Origin: Anagrus nilaparvatae
Taxonomy: Eukaryota; Arthropoda; Insecta; Hymenoptera; Mymaridae
Assembly: GCA_022575985.1 (NCBI GenBank)
Contig: JAKSXM010000231.1
Span: 5,892,501 to 5,956,500 of the forward strand
DNA length: 64,000 bases
Reading direction: 5' to 3'
In this document: piece by piece, positions 46,731 through 57,189 of the stretch
How positions within the stretch are numbered: position 1 is the stretch's first letter
Layout: the number at the start of each line of letters is the position of its first letter
Notes under the pieces: generated by a model
The model's database searches: none
Seen by the model: only the letters and a program-made list of their open reading frames with translations
What the model was told of the DNA's origin: nothing
Position numbers and translations under genes: made by a program

Positions 46731-47066
46731 TCAATATTTTTTATATTGTTTATTAGAACTATTATAGGATCCTGTGGCTAATTTTAATATGGCACCGATA
46801 ACATTTTCTTGACATATTCCACTTAAAAATCCTCCACCACAATATCCTGAACAGCATTGTTTATGATTTCCACACTGTAATTCAAAAAATAAAATTTATT
46901 AAATAATATTAGGATTTCTTTTCAATTTTTTAACTTAAATTTGGATTAAAAAACTTACTCTCTCCCTTAGAGGTATACAGTTATTATTTATTGCATTTGT
47001 TAATGATAAAAATGCTATTAATAAAATAGTTAAGTAAAGTGTAATTTTTTTTCCAAATATAAACAT
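46731..47066 (-). CDS. Small secreted peptide with cystine-knot pattern, two exons
   Basis: Exon 1 (47066-46959, 36 codons) encodes a signal peptide of about 25 residues ending near LTNA, a short Asn-rich stretch and the first cysteine. Exon 2 (46874-46731) joins in phase 0 across an 84-bp GT-AG intron; total 83 residues. The six cysteines are spaced C-x6-C-x5-CC-x3-C-x8-C, the inhibitor-cystine-knot arrangement seen in many arthropod and cone-snail venom peptides and also in antimicrobial or assassin-bug-type knottins. A tail of about 26 residues without cysteine (ending QYKKY) follows the knot, which is unusual for a short knottin. Target and tissue cannot be told from sequence; venom use is inference only. 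Confidence 0.8.
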
Positions 47067-47119
47067 TTTTAATAATTCTTTAAATACTAACAACTATGAA
47101 AAAAATTTTTCTGTTGTTC

Positions 47120-47127
47120 TATTTATA
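47120..47127 (-). promoter_or_regulatory. TATA box of the cystine-knot gene
   Basis: TATAAATA (then G) on the minus strand, about 54-61 bases before the ATG, with TCATAGT as a possible initiator some 25-30 bases downstream. Confidence 0.6.
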
Positions 47128-48239
47128 CGAAATATTATTATTATGTTAATATATTATAGGTATGACTCGAAGTAAGATAAGAAGTATCTATTGGGTTCTA
47201 TAACTTACCCCTCCCCTAAAACAAATATTGTTTTTCCAAGAACAATTTTACAACTATAAAAAAATTAAGTTTTTATAAATAATCGAAGGTGGAAAAAATA
47301 TTTTTAGGCAGGAACTAGAATTTTAATCCTTTCACTACGGTTGAACATAAGAGACTTTTAATATCTAATTCAAATATTTCAGTTTCTAATATTTTACCTG
47401 TGAAGATATTAGATATAGATACCCCAAGCAAAAAAAAATCATACGTTTTATCATATAATTTATCACATAAATAATCATACGATATAATATGAATAATAGA
47501 TCCCAATGATCATATAAATAATTATATGATTTTTCAAAAACAGCTAATTTTTTAAAAAAACGTTAAAAATTTGTACATTTTTCTAATTTATCAGAATTTT
47601 TTGTTTTCTTCAAAAAAATTGCTTTTTGACGATTTACATTTAAATTGGCGTAATTAAATAGAAAAATTTTTCGACGCAGAATTTCCTATTGGAAATTTTT
47701 TTTACATTAGCCCATAACCGCCTAATCGAAAATTCTTGGACAAATGAATATTTTGGTGTGAAAAAATGAATATTGCTGAAAATGTTATCTAATAGCTATT
47801 TTTTATCACTCTTTCCATTTCAGAAATCTGTTTTCACCTACCACTCTTGGGTAATGAAATATCGACCCTAAAGTCGGGCAAAATTACAAAAATTTAAAAA
47901 TTTTCAATAAAAAGTTACTGCACGCAAAAAAAAAAGTTTCTTAATGTTAGAAATTATATTTTTCTTTTTCCAAAAGGTAAAAGAGGCAAATTTATGTATT
48001 CTTAGCAGCTAGTGGGTACTTTGTATTGCTTTTTTCAATTCTAAAGTCGGGTTTCTTCTATAATCGTTAGGGAATTTCATAACAACCCCTAAACTAGGGT
48101 AAAATCACTAATATTGTAAATTATTTTAAAAATTGCTACTAAATTCAAAACAAAAAAAAATTTTAATGCTGAAAATGATATTCTTTACTTGCCAAGAGAT
48201 AAAGAAAATAAATTTATTTATTTTTAGTACAATTAAGAA
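47128..48239. other. No gene seen
   Basis: AT-rich. A frame at 47315-47506 has no recognisable domain. Dyads of ATCATA(T/C) near 47440-47530. Confidence 0.5.
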
Positions 48240-48600
48240 TTGAGAATTTTCATTAATTTGAATTGACTATTTTTTAGTGTAGAAATAATATTTAGGAAGA
48301 TTTTAAGAATTTTCGCCCAGCATTTTCCATTTTATAAATCTCTAAAAAAAAAAATTCTGTATGTATTAGCCTGAAAAACGCAATAATAACTAAAAATTTT
48401 TTAACGAATTTTTGATATTGATTCCTGAAATTTAAAATAAAACAACCTAACCGTAAGCTTTGTCATTTTTTCGTATAGAGATCTAAGGAGGCTCTTCATT
48501 CAGTGGGTTACACATTTTGAAACTAATATTTTGTAACTATACTTATTTAAAATTATAATTTTTCAACTATCGAGTCGATGCTTTACACAATTTGGTAGCA
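48240..48600 (-). repeat. Inverted copy of 53570-53930
   Basis: Words CAACTATCGAGTCG, AAACAACCTAACCGTAAGCT, TTTTCGTATAGAGATCTAAG and TTTAGTGTAGAAATA occur in reverse complement at 53570-53930. The two copies face each other about 5 kb apart. Confidence 0.85.
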
Positions 48601-48756
48601 GAAATTTAACCGAAAAATTGTTAAAGGATGGTCCACTTAGAGCACACCGACAGTTCACCAAGTGTGCGCCGAATGTGCGCCTGGTGTGCGCCCAGTGCGC
48701 TCCAAAAAGTGCAATTCATTTTGAAGGCGTTATTAATATTTAAAATTAATTATATA

Positions 48757-49045
48757 CACTGACAATAGTAGGGGAACGCTTCCTTCCCTCAGTTAAGACA
48801 ACAGACTTCTCAAGCTTTTAGGATGGAATATTTCTTATTTTGGGAAAGAATCTTCCCCAAATTTTTAAATTATAGAATTAGAGTAGTAAAAACTGCAATC
48901 TTCTTTATCGGTGGACGGTATTTTGGGAGGTATTTTTCTTATTTTGAGATAGCAGCGCTCCAAAAACATAAGAAAGATTTTATACAAATTTAGGGAAAGA
49001 TTCTTTCCCGAATGGGATATCTGCTTCCCCGTTCTTTTGTCAGTG
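48757..49045. mobile_element. 289-bp MITE with TA target duplication
   Basis: CACTGACAATAGTAGGGGAA to TTCCCCGTTCTTTTGTCAGTG (imperfect inverse), flanked by TA at 48755-48756 and 49046-49047. Probably Tc1/mariner-type. The 64-codon frame on its minus strand is incidental. Confidence 0.8.
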
Positions 49046-49173
49046 TAGTTGGGGACCAATATTTTATATAAAAAAAACTACCCCAGCACCGCCTATTTAT
49101 CTTATCAACCATTTGTATAGGTCTTGCAAAAGAAGTAAATATTTGTAATATATATTAAAAATATATTAGGTTT

Positions 49174-49401
49174 AGGCGCTTTCTACAATAGCCACATACA
49201 CAAATATGGAAGTACCTATGGATAGACATATATGTGTATGGCCAACCTTCAGATAACTGCGCCCTCTATTTTTCCACATTAATTATTGTAGACTTTTTAC
49301 CTGCTGGTAAGGCAGATTTTAAAATTAGGTTGGCCATACACAAATAAATCTATCCATAGGTACATCTAAGTTTGTGTATGTGGCTGCTGTAGAATGTGCC
49401 T
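49174..49401. mobile_element. Second full copy of the AGGCAGG MITE
   Basis: AGGCGCTTTCTACAATAGCC to GGCTGCTGTAGAATGTGCCT, 228 bp, the same length as the copy at 11818-12045 and collinear with it. Confidence 0.9.
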
Positions 49402-49581
49402 TATAAGATTAAAGATAAAGTGCATGGGTAGTTTTTTTGATAAAACATATTGGTGCCCACATATTTAAATAACTTAAAGATTAGTAGCGCTCCCAAAATG
49501 ATTTTCACTTTTTTGCGCAAACCAGGAGCACACTTGGAGCACACTAGGCGTACACTTGGCGCACAGCCAGTGTGCTTCGAG

Positions 49582-50787
49582 TAGTGCTTCACGATATACG
49601 AGAATAATATCGTTATCGTATCGTATCGTATCGAATTTCGATAAGATATCGATACGATATCACGTTAAGTTTACTGATGACGATACGATATTTGTATTTT
49701 TCGATATCGTCAAGATTCTCGTATTTATCGTATCGTCGATAATTAATTTCGAGAATATCGAAAAATATCGATCTTGATTTTTTTATATAAAAGTTAAAAT
49801 TTTTACATATATATAAAAGAATAAATGCGCAGATAATAATATGTTCTGTACTGCTGTCACTTTATACGTTACAGAATTAACATTACAGAAAATTTAATTG
49901 GATCTGTTGTATTTCATTAATTTTGGATCCTCGTGTAAAAAGCGATGGATTAGATGTAAAACATTGGGGTAAAGAGATAAAAGAAGAAACAATGAAAATA
50001 TTTAAACAGATTTATAAAGATTATTATCAACAGTATGAAGGAAGTGGAGATATAGAAACCCAAGAACCTGTGCACAAATAGCAAAAAAGAGACCAGAGTT
50101 AAAGTTCAATTGATTTTAATGTCCTTTTTCTAAAAGCTGACGATTCGTTAGAATCAGAAAAAGAACTTCATAATTATTTAACATCCTATCAAGCTGATCC
50201 TGATTGTGATATTTTGTTGTGACGGAAAAACCACTGCAAGGTTATCCGATTATTTCAAAAATGGCTCGGGACATATTATGTGTCCCTGCGACATCAGTAC
50301 AAGCTGAAAGATTTATTTCGAAAGCGGGAAAGACGGTAAGAAAAGAACGTTGCTCTTTAACTGAAGAAAGCATTCGTGCCTTAGTCTGTACAAACAGATG
50401 GATGAAAAGTTTAAAAAAAAAAACTGTATGCGAGGTGGTGATCTAATTGAATTTATTAATATTAGAATGAATAAAAATTTATAAAGAAAGTATTATTAAC
50501 TTTATTAAATAAAATTATATATAAGTTAAAATATAATGCTTTATGACAATAAATATTGTTTTTTACTAAAATTATTTTTTTTTTCATTTATTAAAATTTT
50601 ATTTATATCATTTTAGGACGATATTATATCGGATTTCGAGACGAGAACGAGACGATACCGATACCGATACGATAAATAGCTTTAAAAATATCGTCGATAT
50701 CGATACGATACGATACTTACGTTGGCACTAACGATACGATATCGATAATTGTGAAATATCGATATCGTATCGTATCGTGAAGCACTA
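49582..50787 (+). mobile_element. hAT transposon with remnant transposase and 8-bp duplication
   Basis: It begins TAGTGCTTCACGATATACGA and ends TCGTATCGTGAAGCACTA, inverted. Flanks GCTTCGAG (49574-49581) and GCTTCAAA (50788-50795) match at six of eight bases, an aged 8-bp duplication. Both ends are filled with CGATATCGTATCG words. It encodes the remnant transposase at 49923-50446. It lies inside the right end of the GGTCCA element. Confidence 0.92.
49923..50446 (+). pseudogene. hAT transposase, C-terminal remnant
   Basis: The first frame from 49923 starts LDPRVKSDGL, the LDPR word that precedes the C-terminal part of hAT transposases; it is broken by a TAG near 50079 and later stops. Around 50215 the frame changes, and 50219-50446 reads YPIISKMARD, PATSVQAER and FISKAGKTV, the hAT dimerisation domain. 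Upstream catalytic parts are missing, so the element is internally deleted and the protein dead. Confidence 0.9.
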
Positions 50788-50829
50788 GCTTCAAATGGAC
50801 CGCCATTTGAGAATTGTAAAGGTTTATTT

Positions 50830-51087
50830 CTTTAAACAAATACAACATGTTAATGTTTAGTCATAGATGCTTAAAATTTCAGATATGGGCGAATTGGATC
50901 AAATTCTGCTTAAATTAGCTCTAAATTTAGCTATAAAATATATATTACTTAATAAGTTTAGCGAAAACTTGTCCATTACTGAATGCCTTTCAACACGATC
51001 GACTAGCAGAATTTTGATCCAAACTAACCATATATGGAATCTTAAGCATGTATGACTAAAACTTTAACATGTTGTATTTGCTTAAGC
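50830..51087. mobile_element. Palindromic MITE, ACAAATACAACATGTTAA ends
   Basis: AACAAATACAACATGTTAA near 50836 is mirrored by TTAACATGTTGTATTTG near 51064. Arms of about 75 bp include GGATCAAATTCTGCT and AGCAGAATTTTGATCC. The 62-codon frame inside is a by-product. Confidence 0.8.
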
Positions 51088-51227
51088 TAATGTTTTTTCC
51101 ACCATCTTGGAAAATTGGAAAATATGCTGGGAAAAGAAAAATTTTCATCAATGAAAACGTTTTTTTCAACCTTGATGACCCCAAGATAATGTAGAAAGTT
51201 CCTTTTTTCATGTTTTTTGGTCGGCTA

Positions 51228-51680
51228 TATTTAGAGCATCACGAGACGAGACGATACCGAGATTTTGATAAGTCTCGTCTCGGTCTCGAAAAATTATGAG
51301 TAGTCTCGTCTCGGTCTCGGTCTCGATCTGCATCTTGGTCTCAGTCTCGATCTCGTCTCGAAATCGAGACTTGGTCTCGAAATCGAAACTTGGTCCCCAA
51401 ATCGAGACTTGGTCTCGAAAATTATGATCCAAAATTTAAAATATACAAAAATTTACATTAACTGTATGTTATTTAGCTCACTCATAGTAGTGTTATTTAC
51501 GAAAAAAATTCAAAAACAGTTGAAATTAAAAGGAAAGAAGTAGTAATTCTGCCCTCGAGACTTTTCGAGACTTTTCGAGAGTCTCGATGTATAAGTCTCG
51601 TATCGTCTCGAGTCTCGAAAAATCAGTAGTCTGTGGTCTCGTCTCGGTCTCGTCTCGAAATCGAGACACATCGTGATCAA
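51228..51680. mobile_element. hAT-like MITE of GAGTCTCGT repeats
   Basis: Both ends are arrays of TCTCG/CGAGA words (51240-51425 and 51555-51665). The outermost GAGCATCACGAGACG and CGAGACACATCGTGATC are roughly inverted, in the TAGAGC-CACGA style of hAT termini. No target duplication was identified. Confidence 0.55.
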
Positions 51681-51694
51681 AATACACGCTAATC

Positions 51695-52940
51695 AACCTT
51701 AATTTGAAATAATCAAAACAATATAATCATTGCAATATACATTTTCTTTTTGATTTAATCACATTTTATTTATTTTATTTACTAAAAAATTTAATCATTT
51801 TATAATTTCATAACTATTTTATTACCTATTTGATATGATTTTTTTTAATCTACTTATTTCGATGTTAAAAAAAAAATTATTAAATATTTTTATTCAATTA
51901 ATATGAACGCTAAAAGTGCTGTTGGTTTTTATTACCTATTTTAATTTCATAAAAAACACAATATTTAAATGAAATCGACCAGTTTATGCTAAACATCAAA
52001 GGAACACCAACTTTTCATCGACTGTCTAGAAAAATTTCAGAATTTCCTGATTACAAGGCATATGAATGGGATAATTGTTTGCTGTATTATTTTATACCAA
52101 TACTTAGAAAATATTTACCATAAAATTATTTCCAGCTTCTGGCTGTTATTAGATTTAGGAATATTTCTACCAAACAAAGGCGAAATATTTCATCAAAACA
52201 TTGAATTAGCAGACAAATGCTTACAAAAATTTAATCTTGAAATCGGAGTTTTATATGAGAACCGCGAATTTTGTGAAACTTTGGGGTCCTTTTTTTCACA
52301 TTTGAAAATAGGAGTGGACTTTTGGCTAACATGGTAACTGGTAACTCGAATATCGGGAAAGAAATTGAAAGCAAATTAAAACTTCAGATTCAATATGATT
52401 GTGTGAAATGTAAGGTATTGTTGAATAACTATAAATATGAGAAAAAATCATATAATATTAGAAATCTTGAAAATAATGTAAGCAAATATTTGAAGTCTGA
52501 AGAATTAACAGCAGTAAGAACTTTTTGTAAAACAGATGGGTTTTTAACACTTTAAGGTAATTCGTGACTTTACTAACGAATAAAAATAAAAAATATAGTG
52601 TTTTTTTGCGTAATAACTTTTTAAATAGCAAAAACGAACATAATTCTTGAAGAATAAACAGATATTTGCCAGATACCGTCAATATTTTAATTTTAAATAG
52701 AGCTTTAATAGAGAAAACCTATAATATCATTGTTTTTGACACTAAGTATAGGGTGAAATTTATGTGATTTTGGATACCATTCATAAAACTAACTACATGT
52801 AAAATAGGTAATAAATTAGTTATGAAATTATAAAATGATTAAATTTTTTAGTAAATAAAATAAACAAAATGTGGTTAAATCAAAAAGATAATGTATATTG
52901 TAATGATTATATTGTTTTGATTATTTCAAATTAAATTTAA
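51695..52940 (+). mobile_element. DNA transposon remnant with 140-bp inverted arms
   Basis: 51695-51835 and 52795-52940 are reverse complements (TTTGAAATAATCAAAACAAT, TAATCATTTTATAATTTCAT with their inverses). Between them lies a decayed coding region. The exact termini were not fixed. Confidence 0.65.
51971..52555 (+). pseudogene. Decayed transposon-encoded protein
   Basis: The frame from 51971 reads TPTFHRLSRKISEF, YKAYEWDNCLLYYFIPIL and stops at TAA 52121; it continues in another frame with IELADKCLQKFN and LYENREF. The order (HRLPRS-like word, K..EWR..LLYY.LP.L, then LA...L..F) recalls a protein found in many insect transposon-derived loci, akin to the DUF4218/TNP2-associated region. A final frame to 52555 may be its C-terminus. 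The family assignment is from memory of the pattern and is tentative. Confidence 0.45.
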
Positions 52941-53317
52941 AATTTCAAGTCCTTAAAATATCTTTAATAAAATGCTGTAAACGTTATATGCAATTACTTA
53001 TTAACATGAAAAATAAAGTTCAAATTTAAAAGTAAGGCATGTTAAATAATAAGTTGTTAATAAAATTGTGAATATTTAAGTATACTTTGACATTTTTCAT
53101 TCATTAACCAGGTCCTATTTCCTTGAAGTTATATAAAACCCAGAAAAAATCAAATTTATCCATTAATAAATTCATTAACATTTTTTATTCATTTACTAGG
53201 TCCTATTTCCTTAAAATTATTCAAAACGCATAAAAAATCAAATTATCCTTTAATATCTTCATTTAATGATTTTAAATGACATTTAAAAATTTTCCTAATT
53301 TTTTTTTTCATTCCGCA
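52941..53317. other. No gene seen; one direct repeat
   Basis: CATTAACCAGGTCCTATTTC and CATTTACTAGGTCCTATTTC occur at about 53102 and 53192. Confidence 0.55.
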
Positions 53318-53456
53318 GATCTCTGAAGATCTACTTTCATCTCCAAAAGTGATCTCCGGAGATCTAAAGAGATCTCCCCAATTTTTAGATTTATTTAGAT
53401 CTCTGGAGATCTCCGGAGATCGCTTTTGATCTCTGGAGATCTAAAGAGATCTATCG
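53318..53456. repeat. AGATCTCCGGAGATCT palindrome cluster
   Basis: About a dozen AGATCT words, many joined as GATCTCCGGAGATC, in 140 bp. It resembles the subterminal arrays of the hAT elements nearby and may be a heavily deleted one. Confidence 0.75.
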
Positions 53457-53569
53457 AAAATTCGTCGAGTTATTTGTATTATATGTTGATTCCTCATATG
53501 TGCAGGTTATTACCTACTGTAGGCCTAAAATATGTAACATTATTGTGTTTATTATTTTCTGCAACCAAA

Positions 53570-53930
53570 TTGTGTAAAGCAACGACTCGATAGTTGAAAA
53601 ATTATTATTTTAAGTAGGTATAGTTACAAAATATTAGTTTCAAAATGTTTAACCCACTGTATGAAAAGCCTACTTAGATCTATATATACGAAAAAATGAC
53701 AAAGCTTACGGTTAGGTTGTTTTATTTTAAATTTTAGCAAGCAATTTTTTAGTTATTATTACGTTATTCAGGATAATACGTACAGAATTTTTTTTTTTAG
53801 AGATTTATAAATTGGAAAATACTAGGCGAAAATTCTTTAAATCTTCCTAAATACTATTTCTACACTAAAAAACAGTCAATTTAGCACTTTCACTTTTTTA
53901 TTCTTGACTTGTTTTTAAGTTATGAGCATT
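53570..53930 (+). repeat. Inverted copy of 48240-48600
   Basis: Reverse complement of 48240-48600 with moderate divergence. Confidence 0.85.
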
Positions 53931-54250
53931 CAAAGTTCAAATTAATGAAAACTCTCAATTCTGGTAAAATTTTTAGAGGAATCGTCATATTAATACAGTT
54001 TAGATTTTTTTGTTTTCAAAAATAGAAAATTGTGAAAAATGTAACTTTATAGAAATAAAATTATTTAAAAAATTTATCTTTGTTTTTTCAATTTTAGCTA
54101 ATTCAGCTGCAATATGTTGTCTTTTGAGAATTAAACCAATCGGAAGTGTCTTGGTTGAAATACAATATTGCAGCGTTATTTAGAAAATTGCCTAAAATCA
54201 TTGTTTCATAACATTGTCCTAATATTGATCCTTGCGTTTCTTGGCCCAAA

Positions 54251-54566
54251 AGGTGCGTTGAAATAATCGGACGATATCTTGGGTGTTTTTTACCACATGA
54301 AAGTCATCCGTAATTAAAAATTTTTTTATTTTTACTCATTTGATTTACTTGAGTTATATTGAGACATGGCTCTATAAACGTAGAGATCAAAGTGAAGATT
54401 TTTCTAAAAAAAAATATTTTGAGATCTATCCTTTTTTCATCGAAAAATATAAAAAATTCGTCTGTTTGGGCCGAAAATGGGCTTTAGATTTATCGACCAC
54501 AACAGAAAGTTGTTTCAACAGTGTTAAAAAATACCCAAGATATCGACCGATTATTTCAACGCACCA
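54251..54566. mobile_element. Palindromic MITE, GGTGCGTTGAAATAATCGG ends
   Basis: GGTGCGTTGAAATAATCGG at the left and CCGATTATTTCAACGCACC at the right, continuing inward through GATATCTTGGGT. The 81-codon frame at 54340-54585 overlaps the arm and is not taken as a gene. Confidence 0.85.
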
Positions 54567-55961
54567 CGCAGAACGTGATGTTTAAATATTTGCTTTAATT
54601 TTTATTTATTTAAAATAGGGTAATACTTTTAATATATAAATTAAATTTTATTTAAAAAATTAATTATATTATTTAATGTGAATTCAATTTATTTATCTAG
54701 ATTCATAGAAAATATTTAAACACCACGATAATATTTTTTTGTTAAAGTATATTATTAATTAAATTGATAAAACTGAATTCTTTTGACAATTAAATTCAAA
54801 GAAAAAGTATTATTTACATTTTCAGTTTCACAATAATTTAATAAAATTTGTAAATTTAGTTTATTGAATTCTAATAAAATTATTATAAAATTTACTGGTG
54901 TTTTAATTTTTATTCGTCACTGTGTACTCATCCTTCCTCAACAAAATTAAAGTTTACCTAAAATGATAATTAATTGAATTCTATTTAAAAAGTAATTTTA
55001 TCATTTCACAATTATTTTTACTGGAATTATAATAATTGTGAAATAATTTATGTAATTACTTTTTTAAATAGAATTAAATTTATTTACCAAAATTATTACC
55101 GTAGTTTAAATTAATAAAAATTAAAGAAAATATTAAAATACCGCGTATATTTAGACCATGGGGACTCGAATTTTTCTGTCGAACTGATACCACCATCCAC
55201 ATTATTAGAAAATCAACATTTTTAGGCAGGAACTGCATTATATAGAGTTAATTTGTAGGAAATTATGTTAATCCTAAAAATAGTCATGAAAACAAAAAAT
55301 CAGAACCCTATTACTAATAGAGTATGACTAACAGAAGACAGAAGTTTAGATAACGGGGAAAAATTATTAATGACTTAAATAAAAAAATTTTTCTATTTTA
55401 TATTTGATAATTCAAAGTGTATCCCGGGATAATATAGGCAAACTATTCTAAGAGCTTGATTTTTAAATAAAGTGGATAGTTGTATAAGTTTGACAAAAAA
55501 TTCGAGTCTTTCTGGTCTAAATATACGCAGTATTTAAATATTTTCTTGAATTTTTATTAATTTAAAGTACGGTAATAATATTGATAAATAAATTGAATTA
55601 TATTTAAAAAGTAATTACATATGCAATCAAAATCTGTTTTCCGGAAAATCGGGCTTGCAATTTTTGGTCCAAAAACAACATTTTTTCAATAATAATACTA
55701 ATTTTTTAAAAAATTTGATTTAAAGCTTCTTGTTGCAGTTTAGAGTTTACATATGCTAAAATTGAATCAGCATTATTTTAACTAGCCACAGTAAAAGGTC
55801 CTACCTGCTCCTATACTCAAATACATAAAACTCGTAGAGATGTACGAGATGAAGCGAGACTAAGATCATGCTAGTCTCGGCCTCGAAAATCTATAAATTT
55901 TACATGTGCATTAGAACCTTTTTTCATAATACCTCTACTACGTAGGGTACTAGATGTAATC

Positions 55962-57108
55962 AGCCGTATTTACGGCAAACTGCATACGGTAGTCGTATAA
56001 ATTAGCCAATGAATACGGCAAATTCAAACGGATCCCGTATATACTTCAGCCGTATGAAAATCCATACGGGAAAAGTAAATACGGGAGCCGTACAGAATAT
56101 GCAGTATTAATGGACTATTAACATGGAACATGTTTATAGGGAGGGGGTACTTCAGAACTTGAAAATTAAGGGGGGGGGGGTCAAATTTGTACTTTTTATG
56201 GGGGGGTGGGTCAAATTTGTCCTTTTTAAGGGGGGGGGGGTCAAATAAGACTTAGAATAATTAGGTAAGTATAAATAAATAAATAAAATACTTTTAAAAG
56301 ACTTTGAAAAATCTGGGCTTAAGGACTTAGGATAATACAGGTTCAGGGACTTATAATAATTCAGGTTTAGGGAATCAAAATAGTTTGGGTTTAGAATCTT
56401 AACAACTAGTAAGGTGATAATTACAAATTACAACAATAGAATATTGTAATGTTGAGTAACATTTGTATTATATCTAGTCCTCATTTGGAAGTAAACATGT
56501 TCCATGCATTTAGGTTGTGTTTACACAAACCGGTTATAAGTTTTTTATACGGGTCGCGTATTGACTTTTGCCGTATGAAAATCCGTACGGCAAAATCCAA
56601 TACGGAAACCGTACAAAATATGCCGTATTAATGGACTATTTTATGCGGCTCCCGTATTGACATTTGCCGTATGAAAATCCATACGGCAAAATACAATACT
56701 GGATCCGTATAAAATATGCCGTAATAATGGACCATTTTATACGGCCCCCGTATTGATTTTTGCCGTATGAAAATCCATACGGCAAAATGCAATACGGGAG
56801 CCATATAAAATAGTCCATAAATACGGCATATTACCTACGGCTCCCGTATTTATTTATGCCGTATGAAAAACCGTAAGACATAAATCAGTACAAAATCACC
56901 CGAAAATCACCTATTTGTACGGCATAAGAATATACGGCCCCATATTTTTCTCATACGGGCACGTATGCATCTAGGACCTGGGTAATTTCATAATGCCCAC
57001 AGACCCGTATGCGTATAGAAGAGGGTATTTTCATAATGTCCATGGGTCCGTATGCGTATAGAAGAGGGTATTTTCATAATTTCCATGGGTCCGTATGCAT
57101 TTGAGACT
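55962..57108. mobile_element. CGTATA-rich element in copy B, interrupted
   Basis: Same left start GCCGTATTTACGGC and unit order as 44824-45759, but without the right terminus CCCAACTCTG; it stops at 57108. It contains a segment near 56895-56965 that is missing from copy A. Confidence 0.65.
56120..56543. mobile_element. Insertion in the CGTATA element; contains G tracts
   Basis: Copy A reads straight through GGACTATTTTATACGG, whereas here about 424 bp intervene. The insert begins AACATGGAACATGTTTATAG and ends near ACAAACCGGTTATAAG, with inverted GGAACATGTTTA / TAAACATGTTCC words. Related ends occur at 36124 and 6728-6795. Three G tracts (56170-56180, 56200-56210, 56230-56240) each precede TCAAAT. 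Confidence 0.75.
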
Positions 57109-57189
57109 TGAATTCCAAAACTAAAAAATTACTGAAACTCTTTTCTTGGTTTTTTTAAACAAGACCGGCTTCGCTCTACCCGTCTTTGA

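Larger units (their letters stand above)
48630..50801. mobile_element. Host element with GGTCCA ends, carrying three nested insertions
   Basis: The left end reads GGTCCACTTAGAGCACAC and the right end, split by the hAT, reads GTGTGCTTC + AAATGGACC, its inverse with few changes. Both subterminal zones hold repeated GTGTGCGCC / GGAGCACACT words (48640-48710 and 49525-49580). Its own sequence is the remainder after removing 48757-49045, 49174-49401 and 49582-50787. No coding sequence or clear target duplication. Confidence 0.75.
54582..57108 (+). repeat. Duplicated repeat block, copy B
   Basis: Collinear with 43436-45190 and, beyond the insertion at 56120-56543, with the CGTATA array of copy A up to GGGTCCGTATGCATTTGAGACTTG at 57108. 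Its left part is more diverged than its centre. Confidence 0.85.

Noticed and set aside
54340..54585. 81-codon plus-strand frame as a gene
   Set aside because: It overlaps the arm of a palindromic MITE and has no recognisable domain.
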